Origin: Lachnospiraceae bacterium UBA3826
Lineage (GTDB): Bacteria > Bacillota > Clostridia > Lachnospirales > Lachnospiraceae
Reading direction: 5' to 3'
Assembly: GCA_002393095.1 (NCBI GenBank)
Contig: DGII01000103.1
Span: forward strand, 1 to 5,151
DNA: 5,151 bases
Shown here: positions 4,749 through 5,151 of the stretch, one piece after another
Numbering within the stretch: position 1 is the first letter of the stretch
Layout of the letters: the number at the start of each line of letters is the position of its first letter
Notes under the pieces: generated by a model
Databases searched by the model: none
What the model was told of the DNA's origin: nothing
What the model saw: the letters and a program-made list of their open reading frames with translations, nothing else
Position numbers and translations under genes: made by a program

Positions 4749-5151
4749 GATTATCCTCCCTATTGATTATCTGTTCACAGAATTCTCTGCACTCTGTCAC
4801 ATAATCCTCAAAATCCTGCTTAATATAATCAATGCGTCCTTCCTTTGCCGCCATTTCATGCGACTTGGACCGTTCTCTTAAACTCTCGTAATATATTGAT
4901 GCCATCATTCCCTTGATACCATGTGCCCTAATAGCATAATCAGCGTAATCTCCGGACTCCACATCCCTTTTAAGTATATCAAGCGTGTCAAGAGTGTTCT
5001 CTGCCACCTTTTCGATTATCTTTTGGGCAAATTCCTCGTTATTATAGACTCTGACCGTATTCTTATAGAAATCCATGGTTTCGGGCTTCTGCCCGCTCTT
5101 ACCGGCTCCGCTGTCACCGACCATACGATTACCGGCTCCGCTATCACCGGC
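4726..5151 (-). CDS. C-terminal HPt-domain phosphorelay protein, 5' end beyond the window
   Basis: This frame is open from the window edge to TGA at 4726-4728 (141 visible codons). The last ~115 residues look like a histidine phosphotransfer domain, a four-helix bundle that passes phosphate between response-regulator receivers. Its core is YAIRAHGIKGMMASI, in which the His encoded at 4921-4923 is the probable phosphorylated residue and the following GxKG matches the family. The next helix contains LRERSKSHEMAAKEG, the usual HPt continuation, and a final helix contains FEDYVTECREFCEQI. Ahead of it lies a Gly/Ser-rich linker made of a repeated decapeptide (GDSGAGNRMV, then GDSGAGKSG). An ATG at 5124 falls inside this repeat, so I do not take it as the true start. 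The layout suggests the end of a hybrid kinase or multidomain response regulator, but upstream domains are unseen. A standalone HPt starting at 5124 remains possible. It overlaps ispF by 23 bases. Its signalling partner is unknown. Confidence 0.75.
   Translation of the reverse strand, partial: AGDSGAGNRMVGDSGAGKSGQKPETMDFYKNTVRVYNNEEFAQKIIEKVAENTLDTLDILKRDVESGDYADYAIRAHGIKGMMASIYYESLRERSKSHEMAAKEGRIDYIKQDFEDYVTECREFCEQIINREDNHESRNGI
4755..4761 (-). promoter_or_regulatory. Ribosome binding site of ispF
   Basis: AGGGAGG on the minus strand lies 6 nt upstream of the ispF ATG and inside the final codons of the HPt gene. The strong site suggests ispF is translated by independent initiation as well as by coupling. 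Confidence 0.75.
5099..5151 (-). repeat. 30-bp tandem repeat encoding a decapeptide linker
   Basis: The plus-strand unit starting TTACCGGCTCCGCT recurs with a 30-bp period at 5099 and 5129. Over the visible overlap (5099-5121 against 5129-5151) the two copies differ at only two positions. The second unit runs off the window, so the copy number is unknown. The period is a multiple of three and keeps the HPt frame, giving repeated GDSGAG cores. Such repeats can vary in number between strains by slippage; that is inference. Confidence 0.7.

Noticed and set aside
5094..5121. A Walker A-like string, GDSGAGKS, in the HPt protein linker
   Set aside because: It fits the GxxxxGK[ST] pattern by letter, but it lies in a Gly/Ser repeat whose other copy reads GDSGAGNR. 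No hydrophobic beta-strand precedes it and no Walker B or nucleotide-binding fold follows before the HPt domain. A linker is the simpler reading.

Overview
The window is a compact chromosomal stretch of a Gram-positive, Clostridia-type bacterium, most probably a member of the Lachnospiraceae. The reasons are the Firmicutes gene order ispF-cysE-cysS-mrnC-rlmB-sigH, the presence of the early-sporulation sigma factor SigH, the short serine acetyltransferase type, purine-rich GGAGG ribosome binding sites, and frequent use of ATA for isoleucine. The assignment is made by recognition of protein families, not by a database search. Every gene reads on the minus strand, so transcription runs from position 5151 towards position 1.

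In transcription order: (1) 5151-4726 is the C-terminal part of a protein ending in a histidine phosphotransfer (HPt) domain; its reading frame is open to the window edge through a decapeptide-repeat linker. (2) 4748-4176 is ispF (MEP isoprenoid pathway), starting inside the last codons of the HPt gene and ending in an unusual Cys-rich tail. (3) After a 68-bp AT-rich gap with a palindrome comes a tightly coupled four-gene block, cysE (4107-3412), cysS (3415-2006), mrnC (2009-1530) and rlmB (1533-769). Each junction is a 4-base start/stop overlap. (4) After a 52-bp gap with a 9-bp inverted repeat comes sigH (716-96). (5) A 45-bp spacer with a small hairpin leads to tRNA-Thr(GGT), whose 3' part is outside the window.

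Functionally the block combines cysteine supply (CysE makes O-acetylserine), cysteine use in translation (CysS charges tRNA-Cys), ribosome maturation (MrnC trims 23S rRNA precursor, RlmB methylates 23S rRNA) and the SigH regulator. The co-linearity is old and widespread in Firmicutes. Compared with the Bacillus order (ispD-ispF-gltX-cysE-cysS-mrnC-rlmB-yacP-sigH), gltX is absent between ispF and cysE, yacP is absent between rlmB and sigH, and a signalling protein sits immediately upstream of ispF where Bacillus has ispD.

I found no mobile element, CRISPR array, prophage gene or defence system, and there is no gene-free stretch longer than 68 bp. The region is mostly ordinary housekeeping DNA. 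The points worth a second look are the edge-truncated HPt protein with its repeat linker, the IspF tail, and the symmetric elements in the three non-coupled gaps.
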